Shown: positions 18,682 to 27,976, counted from the stretch's first letter. The stretch is 64,000 nucleotides of DNA from Galactobacter caseinivorans (GCF_003640665.1 NZ_QQXL01000001.1:715720-779719), one strand, 5' to 3'. The notes: generated by a model from the sequence alone, not told the origin. A program made the numbers and translations.

Positions 18682-18775
18682 CGTGTCCTCCGGTCTAGCT
18701 TGGCAAGGGCCGTGCGTTGGCGCGGCCTGACTCGATCCTATCCAGACCGGCTCCAACCCCGCGGTTGGAACGCAG

Positions 18776-18804
18776 AAGGCCCCGTCCGTGATGGACGGGG
18801 CCTT
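18776..18804 (-). terminator. Terminator of the first tRNA-Lys
   Basis: A perfect 12-bp stem AAGGCCCCGTCC / GGACGGGGCCTT with 5-nt loop, 8 nt past the tRNA 3' end. Confidence 0.75.
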
Positions 18805-18811
18805 GCGTGGT

Positions 18812-18887
18812 TGGTGCACCCCTCGGGACTTGAACCCGAAACCCATTGATTAAGAGTCAATTGCTCTGCCAATTGAGCTAGAGGTGC
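18812..18887 (-). tRNA. tRNA-Lys (anticodon CTT), copy 1
   Basis: A cloverleaf with acceptor GCACCTC/GGGGTGC, anticodon loop CTCTTAA (CTT) and T-arm CGGGTTCAAGTCCCG; CCA is encoded. It is identical to the copy at 19072-19147. Confidence 0.96.
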
Positions 18888-19032
18888 TTAACCGTCTCCG
18901 AATCAATGTCTTTCAACACGAGCCGGCGACGACGTTCAGCATACATCCCGGCGGCGACGGAACGAAATTGCGGGCGGCGCTTTGCGCGCCTCGCGGGGGA
19001 GCTTCTGGCCAGGCGTCAGCGCCCGGGCAAAG

Positions 19033-19067
19033 CACAAGGCCCCGTCCGTGATGGACGAGGCCTTGTG
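19033..19067 (-). terminator. Terminator of the second tRNA-Lys
   Basis: A 15-bp stem with one mismatch (cacaaggccccgtcc / ggacgaggccttgtg) and loop gtgat, a diverged copy of the hairpin at 18776-18804. Confidence 0.7.
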
Positions 19068-19071
19068 TGGT

Positions 19072-19147
19072 TGGTGCACCCCTCGGGACTTGAACCCGAA
19101 ACCCATTGATTAAGAGTCAATTGCTCTGCCAATTGAGCTAGAGGTGC
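19072..19147 (-). tRNA. tRNA-Lys (anticodon CTT), copy 2
   Basis: Identical in sequence to the first copy and exactly 260 bp away; CCA encoded. Shared downstream terminator sequence points to a local duplication of about 120 bp. Confidence 0.96.
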
Positions 19148-19271
19148 TAAACCGTGCCGCGCTGTCCGGTTGCCCGGATGCGTTGGCGACTCGGAAGACA
19201 ATACCGGCCTGCCGCAGGGAATCCAAATCGGGTGGTACTCCTGTGCGCAAGCTCACCGCGGCGCGGCGGCG

Positions 19272-19739
19272 TCACTGTGCGGCGGCAGCCTCGATGGAGT
19301 CCAGGTGATCCATGAAGGCCTCAAGGAAGGCGTGGAATTCGCGGCAGTCGTCCTCCTGAAGGAGCTCAACGCTGCGCCTGCCCTGCTCGTCCTCCAAGAA
19401 GAGGACCGGGGACGGGGAGACGTCAAAGCGGAAGACACGGCCGGTGCTGATGCCAAACTCGTAGCCGGCCTCTCGCAGCTGGGCCATGTGAGAGACGTTG
19501 GTGAGATCGATGCTGATGGCCGGCTCAAGCGCCTCGTAGCTTCGCGCGTCCACCGGAGCCACGACCAGTTCCAGTGGCTGGGAGCGGAATCCGATCACAA
19601 AGCTTCCGCCTGCGCCGGCGTCTCCGGAGGCGTACACCAGGTTGTAACCGCCAAAGTTGGGGATCTGCGCATCAAAGGCTTGATGCAAGCGATCCTTTAA
19701 TAACTCATCATCATCTGGCGTCTGTGTGTAAGGCTCCAT
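19272..19739 (-). CDS. Hypothetical protein, 155 aa
   Basis: A 155-residue acidic soluble protein beginning MEPYTQTPDDDELLKDRLHQ. It has no signal peptide, membrane segment or cysteine-rich motif until a lone DDC near the end. Regular alternation of short hydrophobic and charged stretches (GGSFVIGFRSQPLELVVAPV, VFRFDVSPSPVLFLEDEQGR) suggests a compact alpha/beta fold, and the end (CREFHAFLEAFMDHLDSIEA) is a likely amphipathic helix. I do not recognise the family. Start ATG 19739 was chosen because TACGCT lies 7 nt upstream, the leaderless pattern seen across the window. It lies between tRNA-Lys and ilvD. Confidence 0.65.
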   Translation of the reverse strand: MEPYTQTPDDDELLKDRLHQAFDAQIPNFGGYNLVYASGDAGAGGSFVIGFRSQPLELVVAPVDARSYEALEPAISIDLTNVSHMAQLREAGYEFGISTGRVFRFDVSPSPVLFLEDEQGRRSVELLQEDDCREFHAFLEAFMDHLDSIEAAAAQ

Positions 19740-19746
19740 GTGCTTC

Positions 19747-19752
19747 AGCGTA
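19747..19752 (-). promoter_or_regulatory. -10 element, probable leaderless promoter of the 155-aa hypothetical gene
   Basis: On the minus strand TACGCT ends 7 nt before the ATG at 19739; no ribosome binding site intervenes. Confidence 0.45.
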
Positions 19753-19820
19753 CGCGGCCGCCCTGACAATCTGCCGGGCTGTGGATAAAGCGGTACCGAG
19801 AAGTGACCAACCCCGTCACA

Positions 19821-19860
19821 CCGCAGCCCCCACGCGACAAACGTTGCGTGGGGGCTGCGG
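19821..19860 (-). terminator. Strong hairpin terminator of ilvD
   Basis: A perfect 15-bp stem CCGCAGCCCCCACGC / GCGTGGGGGCTGCGG with a 10-nt loop, about 50 nt past the ilvD stop. It should also shield the hypothetical gene downstream. Confidence 0.75.
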
Positions 19861-19912
19861 TGGACTCTCGCCGTCGGTGGGAACAGCAGCTGAGGGGCGG
19901 TGGGACGTGTCC

Positions 19913-21811
19913 TCAGACGGTCTGCGGGGCCGCCTGGGGAGAGGCCTGCGGAGAGGTCCTGCGATACAGCGCGTCGACGTCGCGCACGGCACCCTTGTCC
20001 GCGCTGGTCGCCATGGCGGCGTAGGCGCGCAGGGCGGCAGACACCGGGCGCACGCGGTCCACGGGGAAGTACCCCGTGGTGGCCTCGAGGCGGGCACGGC
20101 GGGCGTCCAGCTCCTCCTGGTCAACGGCAAGCTCAAGCGAGCGTTGCGGGATGTTGATCCGGATCAAGTCGCCGTCCTGCACCAGGGCGATGGCCCCACC
20201 GGAGGCGGCCTCCGGGGAGACGTGCCCGATGGAGAGGCCTGAGGTGCCGCCGGAGAAGCGGCCATCAGTGATGAGGGCGCATTTCTTGCCCAGTCCCCGT
20301 CCCTTGAGGAAGGAGGTGGGGTACAGCATCTCTTGCATGCCGGGTCCGCCGCGGGGGCCCTCGTAGCGGATCACCACCACGTCCCCCTCCTTGATGGTCT
20401 TGTTCAGGATCTTCTCCACTGCCTCATCCTGGGACTCGCACACCACGGCGGGCCCCTCAAAGATCCAGATGGACTCATCCACGCCCGCGGTCTTGACCAC
20501 GGCGCCGTCCACGGCCACGTTTCCGTGCAGTACCGCCAGGCCGCCGTCCTTGGAGTAGGCGTGCTCGCCGGAGCGGATGCAGCCGCCCTCCGAGTCCGTG
20601 TCCAGCGAGGTCCACTCGTTGGACTGGGAGAACGCGGTGGAGGAGCGCTGCCCGCCGGGGGCGGCGTGCCACAGGGCCTGGGCCTGGTCCGTGGCCTTGC
20701 CGCCACGGATGTCCCAGTCATCCAACCAACCCTGCAGGTCGGTGGAGTGCACGGAGCGCACGTTCTGGTGCAGCATGCCGGCCCGGTTCAGTTCCCCCAG
20801 CAGGGCGGGGATGCCGCCGGCGCGGTGCACATCCTCCATGTAATAGGTCTTGGATCCGGCCACATTGGGGGCCACCTTGGCCAGGCACGGCACGGTGCGG
20901 GACTTGGCGTCCATGTCCGCCAGCCCGTAATCCACGCCGGCCTCCTGGGCCGCGGCGAGCAGGTGCAGGATCGTATTGGTGGAGCCGCCCATGGAGATAT
21001 CCAGCGCCATGGCGTTATCAAAGGCCTCGTGGGTGGCGATGGCGCGGGGCAGGACCGACTCGTCGTCGTCCTCGTAGTAGGCCTTGGCCAGCGCCACCGC
21101 GGTTGCTCCGGCGCGCTCGTAGAGGGCGCGGCGCGCGGTGTGGGTGGCCAGCACGGAGCCGTTGCCGGGCAGCGAGAGCCCGATGGCCTCGGTGAGGCAG
21201 TTCATGGAGTTGGCGGTGAACATGCCGGAGCAGGAGCCGCAGGTGGGGCAGGCGTTCTCCTCGATGAGGTTGATGTCCTCATCGGAGATGGACTCATCCA
21301 CCGCGTCGGAGATGGCGTTGACCAGGTCAAGGGAGCGCACGGAGCCGTCGGTGAGCGTGACCCGGCCGGCCTCCATGGGGCCGCCGGAGACGAACACGGT
21401 GGGGATGTTCAGGCGCATGGCGGCCATGAGCATGCCCGGGGTGATCTTGTCGCAGTTGGAGATGCAGACCAGGGCGTCCGCGCAGTGGGCGTTGACCATG
21501 TACTCCACGGAGTCCGCGATCAGGTCGCGGGAGGGGAGGGAGTACAGCATGCCGCCGTGGCCCATCGCGATGCCGTCATCCACGGCGATCGTGTTGAACT
21601 CGCGCGCAATGGCCCCGGCCTCGTGGATGGCCTCGGAGACGATGCGTCCCACGGGGGCAAGGTGGGTGTGGCCAGGCACAAACTCGGTGAAGGAGTTCGC
21701 AACGGCGATGATCGGCTTGCCGATGTCGGAGTTGGCGACGCCGGAGGCGCGCATCAGGGCGCGGGCTCCGGCCATGTTGCGGCCATGGGTGACTGTGCGG
21801 GATTTGAGCAT
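19913..21811 (-). CDS. ilvD: Dihydroxy-acid dehydratase
   Basis: A 632-residue Fe-S enzyme that dehydrates 2,3-dihydroxy-isovalerate and -methylvalerate to the keto acids preceding valine and isoleucine. Cluster-ligand motifs are visible: [11 protein letters not shown] (Cys about 120) and [16 protein letters not shown] (about 188-203). Further family blocks include [18 protein letters not shown] and [15 protein letters not shown] prefer ATG 21811 over ATG 21817: GAGG lies 8 nt from the former but only 3 nt from the latter. It is transcribed divergently from a MmyB-like regulator and ends in a strong terminator. It works with ilvB, ilvN, ilvC and ilvE elsewhere in the window. Confidence 0.96.
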   Translation of the reverse strand: MLKSRTVTHGRNMAGARALMRASGVANSDIGKPIIAVANSFTEFVPGHTHLAPVGRIVSEAIHEAGAIAREFNTIAVDDGIAMGHGGMLYSLPSRDLIADSVEYMVNAHCADALVCISNCDKITPGMLMAAMRLNIPTVFVSGGPMEAGRVTLTDGSVRSLDLVNAISDAVDESISDEDINLIEENACPTCGSCSGMFTANSMNCLTEAIGLSLPGNGSVLATHTARRALYERAGATAVALAKAYYEDDDESVLPRAIATHEAFDNAMALDISMGGSTNTILHLLAAAQEAGVDYGLADMDAKSRTVPCLAKVAPNVAGSKTYYMEDVHRAGGIPALLGELNRAGMLHQNVRSVHSTDLQGWLDDWDIRGGKATDQAQALWHAAPGGQRSSTAFSQSNEWTSLDTDSEGGCIRSGEHAYSKDGGLAVLHGNVAVDGAVVKTAGVDESIWIFEGPAVVCESQDEAVEKILNKTIKEGDVVVIRYEGPRGGPGMQEMLYPTSFLKGRGLGKKCALITDGRFSGGTSGLSIGHVSPEAASGGAIALVQDGDLIRINIPQRSLELAVDQEELDARRARLEATTGYFPVDRVRPVSAALRAYAAMATSADKGAVRDVDALYRRTSPQASPQAAPQTV

Positions 21812-21865
21812 CGGCATGTCCTCATGTCACCACGCTGGCGCAAGCCGCACCAAGACGGCGCTACT

Positions 21866-21886
21866 ACTAGTACTGAGACTGCTAGT
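21866..21886 (+). promoter_or_regulatory. Imperfect palindrome between ilvD and the MmyB-like regulator
   Basis: ACTAG-N11-CTAGT, with further partial symmetry inside, overlapping the -10 of the regulator. It is a candidate operator for autoregulation and possibly for ilvD control. Confidence 0.4.
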
Positions 21887-21888
21887 TT
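21883..21888 (+). promoter_or_regulatory. -10 element, probable leaderless promoter of the MmyB-like regulator
   Basis: TAGTTT ends 6 nt before the ATG at 21895; no ribosome binding site intervenes. Confidence 0.5.
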
Positions 21889-21894
21889 TGTGAC

Positions 21895-22818
21895 ATGACT
21901 CTGGGGGACGCTGGCAGCGGGCGCAACGGCGCAAGGCACGACGGCGTGCGGGAGGGTGAGGTGCCGGGCGGCGACGCCCAGCAGCGCGCCCGCAAGGAGC
22001 TGGGGGCCTTTCTGCGCGGCAAGCGCACGGCGGCGGATCGAGCGGAGTACGGCCTTCCGCCGGTGGGGCGGGGCAAGACCACCGGGATGCGGCGGGAGGA
22101 GATTGCCTTCCTCTCCGGAGTCTCGGTGACCTGGTACACCTGGCTGGAACAGGGCAGGGACATCCACCCCTCGCGGCAGGTCGTGGACGCTGTGGCGGTG
22201 AATCTGCGGCTCAATCAGGCCGAACACGACTATGTGCTTGGCCTCTCTGGCTTCACGCCTAGCCCTCGCCCGGTTCCGCTGGCGCCTGGCCCGGTGCCAG
22301 CACACGTGCAGCAGCTCCTGGACACCCTGGATCCCGCCCCTGCCTTTGCCGTGTCCCCCCATTGGGACATCGCCGCCTGGAATCAGTCCTATGAGGGCTT
22401 GTTCCCTGGCATCGCCACCGCGCCTCCTGAGGAGCGAAACCTGTTGGCACTCGTGTTCACGGACGAGTACGTGCGGGCCATGCTTCCGGAGTGGGAACTG
22501 ACCAGCCGGCAGTTCCTGGGGGAGTACCGCTCGGAGGCAGGGGCTCGCATGGGTGGCCCGGCTCATGTGCGCCTGGTGGCTCACCTGCGCCACGCGAGCC
22601 CGGACTTTGCCGCCGCATGGGACGAGCACGCTGTGCTGCGGTTCGAGTCACGCCAGCGCAGGTTCATTCACCCGGTGGCGGGGGAGTTGCTCTTTGACCA
22701 GCTCAAGCTGGTGCCGCAGGACGCCCCGGAGTTGCACGTAGTGGCGTATCTTCCGGATGCGGACTCCGGAACGGCGGGCAGGTTACCGCTGCTGCTGCCG
22801 GGCAGCCCCACTTCCTGA
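21895..22818 (+). CDS. Helix-turn-helix (XRE) regulator with MmyB-like ligand-binding domain
   Basis: A 307-residue transcription factor. After about 30 variable residues comes an XRE-type helix-turn-helix (RKELGAFLRGKRTAADRA ... GMRREEIAFLSGVSVTWYTW, LEQGRDIHPS), then the MmyB-like ligand-binding domain (PAFAVSPHWDIAAWNQSYEG, then FPG). GMRREE and SVTWYTWLEQGR are hallmarks of this actinobacterial family, whose ligands are mostly unknown (fatty-acid-like ligands are suggested for MmyB itself). The gene diverges from ilvD with an 83-bp gap, so regulation of ilvD is possible, though divergence alone does not prove it. It has a leaderless start. Confidence 0.9.
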   Translation: MTLGDAGSGRNGARHDGVREGEVPGGDAQQRARKELGAFLRGKRTAADRAEYGLPPVGRGKTTGMRREEIAFLSGVSVTWYTWLEQGRDIHPSRQVVDAVAVNLRLNQAEHDYVLGLSGFTPSPRPVPLAPGPVPAHVQQLLDTLDPAPAFAVSPHWDIAAWNQSYEGLFPGIATAPPEERNLLALVFTDEYVRAMLPEWELTSRQFLGEYRSEAGARMGGPAHVRLVAHLRHASPDFAAAWDEHAVLRFESRQRRFIHPVAGELLFDQLKLVPQDAPELHVVAYLPDADSGTAGRLPLLLPGSPTS

Positions 22819-23077
22819 GGCCGGCCGCACCCCCGGCCAAAGTGGCGCGGCTCACAACTTTTGGGCATGCTGTAGTTGACGAGTCTTGCTAAGACTGCGC
22901 TGGGGTGCGCAAGTGCGTTGACTGATGACGTGCTCAGTGGAGTTCGGCCTGTGTTCACCTGAAACCGGGCTGTTCATCACCTGCCCCCGGTTCAGTGGCA
23001 TATTGTCACGCGCTTGCGTATCTGGCTTGCGTCATCCACTTGCACCTTGCTCTCGCACCGAAAGAGGGACCATCACC

Positions 23078-26000
23078 ATGGGCCACCCCCCATACCGCAC
23101 CCTGAAGGCGGCGCTCGCCGTCGCTCTGGGAGCCGGCCTCCTGGCCACACCGCTGGCGGCCACGCCGGCCTTCGCAAGCCCGGACGGCACGGGGCTGATC
23201 ATCAACGAGGCGTACCTGAAGGGCGGCAGTACCAAGGCCCCCTTCAAGAGCAAGTTTGTTGAGCTCTACAACCCCACCGGCACCGCCGTGGACCTGAAGC
23301 AGTACTCGCTGCAGTACCGCCCGGCAGGCAACGAAGGCGAGCCGAGTAGCTCGCAACCGCTCTCCGGGTCCGTCCCGGCCAAGAGCACCTTCCTGATTTC
23401 CCTCAAGGGCAACTCTTCCAACGTCGGGGCCGAGCTGCCGACCCCGGATCTTGACCTCACTTCGTCGTCGCTGGCGCCGGCCGGAGGCCAGGGCACCCTG
23501 TACCTGGCCAAGGGCACGGACAAGCGCACGCTTCCCGTCGGCTCCGTCACCGACAACCCGCAGGTCGCGGACCTGCTGGGCTACGGCGCTAGCAACACCT
23601 TCGAGACCGCCGGGGTGATGACCGATGGCAACAACGGGACGCCCAATTCCCTGCAGCGCACCGCGTACAAGGACACCGACAGCAATGACGCTGACTTCGC
23701 CGAGTCCGCCAAGGTGACCCCCACCAACTCCAAGGGTGAGACGGCAGGGGACGGCGGCGGCGACGGTGACGGCGAGGGCGAGCCCCCTGTCTCTGAGGGC
23801 ACCAAGAGCATCGCTGAGATCCAGGGTGAGGGCAACGAGTCCCCCTTCCTGGATAAGACGCTGACCACCCGGGGCGTCGTGACGGCGGTCTACGCGGAGG
23901 GTGGCTTCAACGGCTACTACCTGCAAACCGAAGGCTCCGGCGCGGACGCGACCGACCGCAAGGCCTCTGATGGCATCTTCGTCTACTCCACTGGCACGGC
24001 CAAGGACGTCAAGGTCAATGACTTTGTTGAGGTCACCGGAAAGGTCAGCGAATACTACGGAATGACCCAGCTCACGGTGGCCGCCGGATCCCTGAAGCCG
24101 CTGACGGAGCAGGCCAAGCCCGTCACCCCGATCAAGACCGCTTTCCCGGGCACCGATGCGGCACGCGAGCCCTTTGAGGGCATGCTCGTGGAGCCCCAGG
24201 GCGACTTTGTCATCACGAATAACTACGACACCAACAGCTACGGCGAGATTGGCCTTGCCGCGGGCACCAAACCCCTGCTCAACCCCACGGTGGTGGGACT
24301 CCCGGATACCGAAGCCAATCTGAAGGAAACCGCACACAACAACGCGGCACGTGTGGGGCTGGATGACGGCGCCAGCGTGAACTTCAATAACACGGCCAAC
24401 AAGAACCAGCCGGTGCCGTACCTGAGCACCAAGGACCCCGTGCGGATCGGCGCCAAGGTCACCTTCACGCGTCCAGTGGTGATGGACTACCGCAACAACG
24501 CCTGGAAGTTCCAGCCCACGCAGCGCCTCACCCCGGCCAACGCCGCACAGGTGCAGCCGGCCACGTTTGAGAACACCCGCACTGCGGCTCCGGTCGACGT
24601 GGGTGGGGATCTGCGCCTGGCCAGCTTCAATGTCCTGAACTACTTCACCACGCTGGGCAAGGATCTGCCCGGCTGCAAGGCGTACACGGATCGCGAGGGC
24701 AACAAGCTCACGGTGAACTCGGGCTGTAACGCCCGCGGTGCCTGGGACGAGACCTCCTTCAAGCGCCAGGAGTCAAAGATCGTTGACGCGATCAATGCCC
24801 TGGACGCCAACCTGGTGTCCCTCGAGGAAATCGAGAACACCCGCTCCGTCAATGGTGGCGATCGCGATACCGCGGTCAAGGCCCTCGTGACGGCACTCAA
24901 CGCGGACGATTCGCTCAAGGGCGGTCAGTGGCAGTACGTGCCCTCGCCGAAGGGTGACGGCGCCCTCCCGGAGAAGGAGGACGTGATTCGCACGGCCTTC
25001 ATCTACAAGAAGGACACCGTTGAGCCGCAGGGCGAGTCCACGATTCTCACGGACTCCGCAGACTTCGGCAATGCCCGCCAGCCGCTGGCACAGAGCTTCA
25101 AGGCCACGTCCAGCGGAACCACGTTCTTGGCGATCGTGAATCACTTCAAGTCCAAGGGCGACTCCGGCAACTCCGCCTCCGGTGACAATGTGGACAAGAA
25201 AGACGGCGTGGGCGCCTTCAACGGCGACCGCACCCGCCAGGCCAAGGCACTGGTGGCCTTCGCCGAGAAGACCTCCGAGCAGGCCAAGACGAAGAACGTC
25301 TTCATGCTGGGAGACTTCAACTCCTACGCCGCAGAGACACCCATCAGCACCATCGTGGACGCCGGCTACAAGGACCTTGGCTCCACCACGGGCAAGCAGA
25401 CCTACGCCTTTGACGGCGCCACGGGTTCGTTGGATTACGTCTTTGCCTCCGCCGCGGCCCAGCAGCTGGTCACGAAGGTAGACAAGTGGAACATCAACTC
25501 CGTGGAGTCTGTGGCGCTGGAGTACAGCCGCTACAACAACAACGTGGTGGACCTCTTCGCGGCGGGCCCCTACCGTTCCTCGGATCACGATCCCATCGTG
25601 GTGGGCCTGAACACCAAGGCAACGCCTAGCACGGTCAAGGAACTCAACTTCCTGAACATCAACGATTTTCACGGTCGCATCGATACGAACACCGTGAACT
25701 TCGCCGGAACGGTGGAGCAGCTCAAGGCGCAGTACCCGGGCTCCACCGCCTTCCTGTCCGCCGGTGACAACATCGGCGCCTCCCTCTTCGCCTCCTCGGT
25801 GCAGAAGGATCAGCCCACGCTTGAGGTGCTCAACGCCCTTGGCCTGACCGCCTCAGCGACCGGCAACCACGAGTACGACCAAGGCGCCGCTGACCTCACC
25901 GGCCGCGTCAAGGATGCGGCCAAGTTCAGCTACCTGGCCGCGAACGTGACCAAGGACGGCAAGCCGCTTCTGGACGCGTACAAGATCGTGGACGTGGACG

Positions 26001-27898
26001 GCGTCAAGGTCGGCGTCATTGGTGCCATTACTCAGGAGACCCCCACGCTGGTGTCTCCGGGCGGGATCAAGGGCCTGAAGTTCGGTGACCCGGTGGATGC
26101 CGTGAACAAGGTCGCCGAGCAGCTCAGCGACGGCGACAAGGCCAACGGCGAGGCGGACGTGCTGGTGGCCGAGTACCACGAGGGCACCCCGGATGGCGTC
26201 TCCACCAAGTCCACGCTGGAGCAGGCGCTGGCCAAGGGCGGCGTCTTCAAGAAGATCACCGAGGGCACCAGTGCCAAGGTGGACCTGATCTTCAACGGTC
26301 ACACCCACTCCGAGTACGCCTGGAACGCTCCCGTGCCCGGGAAGGCAGGGGCCACGCGTCCCGTGCTGCAGACCGGCTCTTACGGTGAGCGCATTGGGCA
26401 GGTCGTGTTGAACTTTGACGCGAAGACGGGCGAGACCACCACCAAGCTCAACCACAACGTGGCTCGCACCACGGACAAGCCTGAGGACCTGGTGGCCAAG
26501 TACCCGGCCGTGGCAGAGGTCAAGCGGATTGTGGATGCGGCCTTGGCCAATGCCGCTGAGGTGGGCAACAAGAAGGTGGCAGAGGCCACCGCGGACATCA
26601 CCACGGCGTACCGCGAGGGCAAGCGAGATGACCGCTCCGCGGAGTCGACCCTGGGCAACCTGGTGGCGGACTCCCTGGTGGATAAGCTCTCCGCCCCGGA
26701 GAATGGCGGCGCCGAGATTGGTGTGGTCAACCCGGGCGGCCTGCGAGCTGACCTCATGAAGGGTGACATCACGGTGGCGCAGGCCAACGCGGTGCTCCCG
26801 TTCCTGAACAACCTGTGGACCACCACGCTCACGGGTGAGCAGTTCAAGACGGTGCTGGAGCAGCAGTGGCAGCGCGATGCTGCGGGGAACGTGCCCTCAC
26901 GCTCCTACCTGCAGTTGGGCGTCTCCAAGAATGTTTCCTACACCTATGATCCCGAGCGTGCCGAGGGTGATCGCATCACCTCCATCACGGTCAACGGTGC
27001 CCCGATCGATCCCCAACGCGAGTACCGGATTGGTTCCTTCAGCTTCCTGCTGCAGGGCGGGGACAATTTCCGCGAGTTTGCCAAGGGAAAGAACACCAAG
27101 GACACGGGTCTGGTTGATTCGGATGCCTGGATCAATTACCTGAAGACGAACAGCCCGGTGTCCCCGGACTTCGCCAAGCGTTCGGTGCAGGTCAAGGGTC
27201 TGCCCACGGGCGAGGTCAAGGCCGGCGAGAGCTTCACGCTCTCCGTCAAGGGTCTTGACCTGACCTCCCTCGGCTCGCCAAAGAACACGGAGCTCTCCGC
27301 TGTGTTTGGGAAGGCCAAGGCCGCTGCTGCGGCCCGGTCCCTCAAGGCGGCTGCGGCCGGCCCCGAGGCCGGGAAGGCCCCAGTGGTCGACGGCGCGGCG
27401 GAGTTGGTCATCAAGGTCCCCGAGGCGGCTGCTGGCTCTACGTCGCTGACGCTCACCGCCCAGCCCAGCGGCACCACGGTGCTGTTGCCGGTGAAGGTGG
27501 CTGCGGCAGTGGTGGAACCGACCAAGCCGACGGAACCGACCAAGCCGACGGAACCGACCAAGCCGACGGAACCGACCAAGCCGACGGAACCGACGGAACC
27601 GACGGGCTCAACCGAGACGACGGCCCCGACGGATTCGACAGAGTCCTCGGGCACCGGGTCTGCGACTGACTCCGATAGCCCGGTGGATTCCACCGAGGCC
27701 GGCGGGGGCCAGCATGGCGAGAACAACGGTGATGCGGACGGCAACAACCCCGGAGCCGGCGGCTCCGGCAGTGACGACGGGCTGGCCAATACGGGAGCCT
27801 CCGTGGCGGGTTGGTCCCTGGTTGGACTGGCCGCACTGCTGGCCGGCGCGCTGGGAATGATCCTGACGCGTCGTCGGGCAGGAACGCACCGCGGCTAA
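23078..27898 (+). CDS. Cell-wall-anchored extracellular nuclease / 5'-nucleotidase fusion
   Basis: A 1606-residue secreted protein. Order: Sec signal peptide (to about residue 33, ATPAFAS); lamin-tail-like domain (LIINEAYLKGG, about 38-150); acidic Gly linker; ExeM/NucH-type OB-like region (about 240-480); endonuclease/exonuclease/phosphatase domain (about 511-840: LASFNVLNYF, VSLEEIEN, MLGDFNSY, SSDHDPIVVGL); metallophosphatase (about 855-1080: LNINDFHGRI, SAGDNIGAS, TGNHEYDQG, NGHTHSEY); 5'-nucleotidase C domain (about 1180-1350: STLGNLVADS, NPGGLRADL); Pro/Thr/Glu repeats; sortase signal LANTG, a TM segment and RRR. Start ATG 23078 has AGAGGG upstream. Predicted role: degrade extracellular DNA and dephosphorylate the nucleotides at the wall. 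Confidence 0.92.
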   Translation: MGHPPYRTLKAALAVALGAGLLATPLAATPAFASPDGTGLIINEAYLKGGSTKAPFKSKFVELYNPTGTAVDLKQYSLQYRPAGNEGEPSSSQPLSGSVPAKSTFLISLKGNSSNVGAELPTPDLDLTSSSLAPAGGQGTLYLAKGTDKRTLPVGSVTDNPQVADLLGYGASNTFETAGVMTDGNNGTPNSLQRTAYKDTDSNDADFAESAKVTPTNSKGETAGDGGGDGDGEGEPPVSEGTKSIAEIQGEGNESPFLDKTLTTRGVVTAVYAEGGFNGYYLQTEGSGADATDRKASDGIFVYSTGTAKDVKVNDFVEVTGKVSEYYGMTQLTVAAGSLKPLTEQAKPVTPIKTAFPGTDAAREPFEGMLVEPQGDFVITNNYDTNSYGEIGLAAGTKPLLNPTVVGLPDTEANLKETAHNNAARVGLDDGASVNFNNTANKNQPVPYLSTKDPVRIGAKVTFTRPVVMDYRNNAWKFQPTQRLTPANAAQVQPATFENTRTAAPVDVGGDLRLASFNVLNYFTTLGKDLPGCKAYTDREGNKLTVNSGCNARGAWDETSFKRQESKIVDAINALDANLVSLEEIENTRSVNGGDRDTAVKALVTALNADDSLKGGQWQYVPSPKGDGALPEKEDVIRTAFIYKKDTVEPQGESTILTDSADFGNARQPLAQSFKATSSGTTFLAIVNHFKSKGDSGNSASGDNVDKKDGVGAFNGDRTRQAKALVAFAEKTSEQAKTKNVFMLGDFNSYAAETPISTIVDAGYKDLGSTTGKQTYAFDGATGSLDYVFASAAAQQLVTKVDKWNINSVESVALEYSRYNNNVVDLFAAGPYRSSDHDPIVVGLNTKATPSTVKELNFLNINDFHGRIDTNTVNFAGTVEQLKAQYPGSTAFLSAGDNIGASLFASSVQKDQPTLEVLNALGLTASATGNHEYDQGAADLTGRVKDAAKFSYLAANVTKDGKPLLDAYKIVDVDGVKVGVIGAITQETPTLVSPGGIKGLKFGDPVDAVNKVAEQLSDGDKANGEADVLVAEYHEGTPDGVSTKSTLEQALAKGGVFKKITEGTSAKVDLIFNGHTHSEYAWNAPVPGKAGATRPVLQTGSYGERIGQVVLNFDAKTGETTTKLNHNVARTTDKPEDLVAKYPAVAEVKRIVDAALANAAEVGNKKVAEATADITTAYREGKRDDRSAESTLGNLVADSLVDKLSAPENGGAEIGVVNPGGLRADLMKGDITVAQANAVLPFLNNLWTTTLTGEQFKTVLEQQWQRDAAGNVPSRSYLQLGVSKNVSYTYDPERAEGDRITSITVNGAPIDPQREYRIGSFSFLLQGGDNFREFAKGKNTKDTGLVDSDAWINYLKTNSPVSPDFAKRSVQVKGLPTGEVKAGESFTLSVKGLDLTSLGSPKNTELSAVFGKAKAAAAARSLKAAAAGPEAGKAPVVDGAAELVIKVPEAAAGSTSLTLTAQPSGTTVLLPVKVAAAVVEPTKPTEPTKPTEPTKPTEPTKPTEPTEPTGSTETTAPTDSTESSGTGSATDSDSPVDSTEAGGGQHGENNGDADGNNPGAGGSGSDDGLANTGASVAGWSLVGLAALLAGALGMILTRRRAGTHRG
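27515..27604 (+). repeat. Tandem 18-bp repeat encoding EPTKPT
   Basis: Four perfect copies of gaaccgaccaagccgacg (27515-27586), followed by two 9-bp half-units. It encodes the wall-spanning Pro/Thr spacer and is a likely site of length variation by slippage. Confidence 0.9.
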
Positions 27899-27937
27899 GC
27901 GGTGAGGCCCGCCCCTGAGGCGGTGCCACGGCAGTAA

Positions 27938-27976
27938 AGATCAGGACCGAACGCCACCGGCGTTCGGTCCTGATCT
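27938..27976. terminator. Perfect 18-bp bidirectional hairpin terminator
   Basis: AGATCAGGACCGAACGCC and its exact complement surround a 3-nt loop. It lies between the convergent nuclease and cardiolipin-synthase-like genes and can serve both strands. Confidence 0.8.

Noticed and set aside
20333..21898. A 521-codon plus-strand frame opposite ilvD
   Set aside because: Gly/Val/His/Gln-rich shadow of ilvD codons; no motif and no start signal.
22882..22896. Small inverted repeat AGTCTT-GCT-AAGACT after the MmyB regulator
   Set aside because: A 6-bp stem alone, with no tract of Ts and no clear promoter around it, is too weak to call a terminator or operator.
23006..24337. A 443-codon minus-strand frame opposite the nuclease gene
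   Set aside because: Shadow of the well-supported secreted nuclease; amino-acid composition is implausible for a protein.
27515..27604. Possible CRISPR-like array
   Set aside because: The units are contiguous with no spacers and lie inside a coding sequence as the EPTKPT protein repeat.
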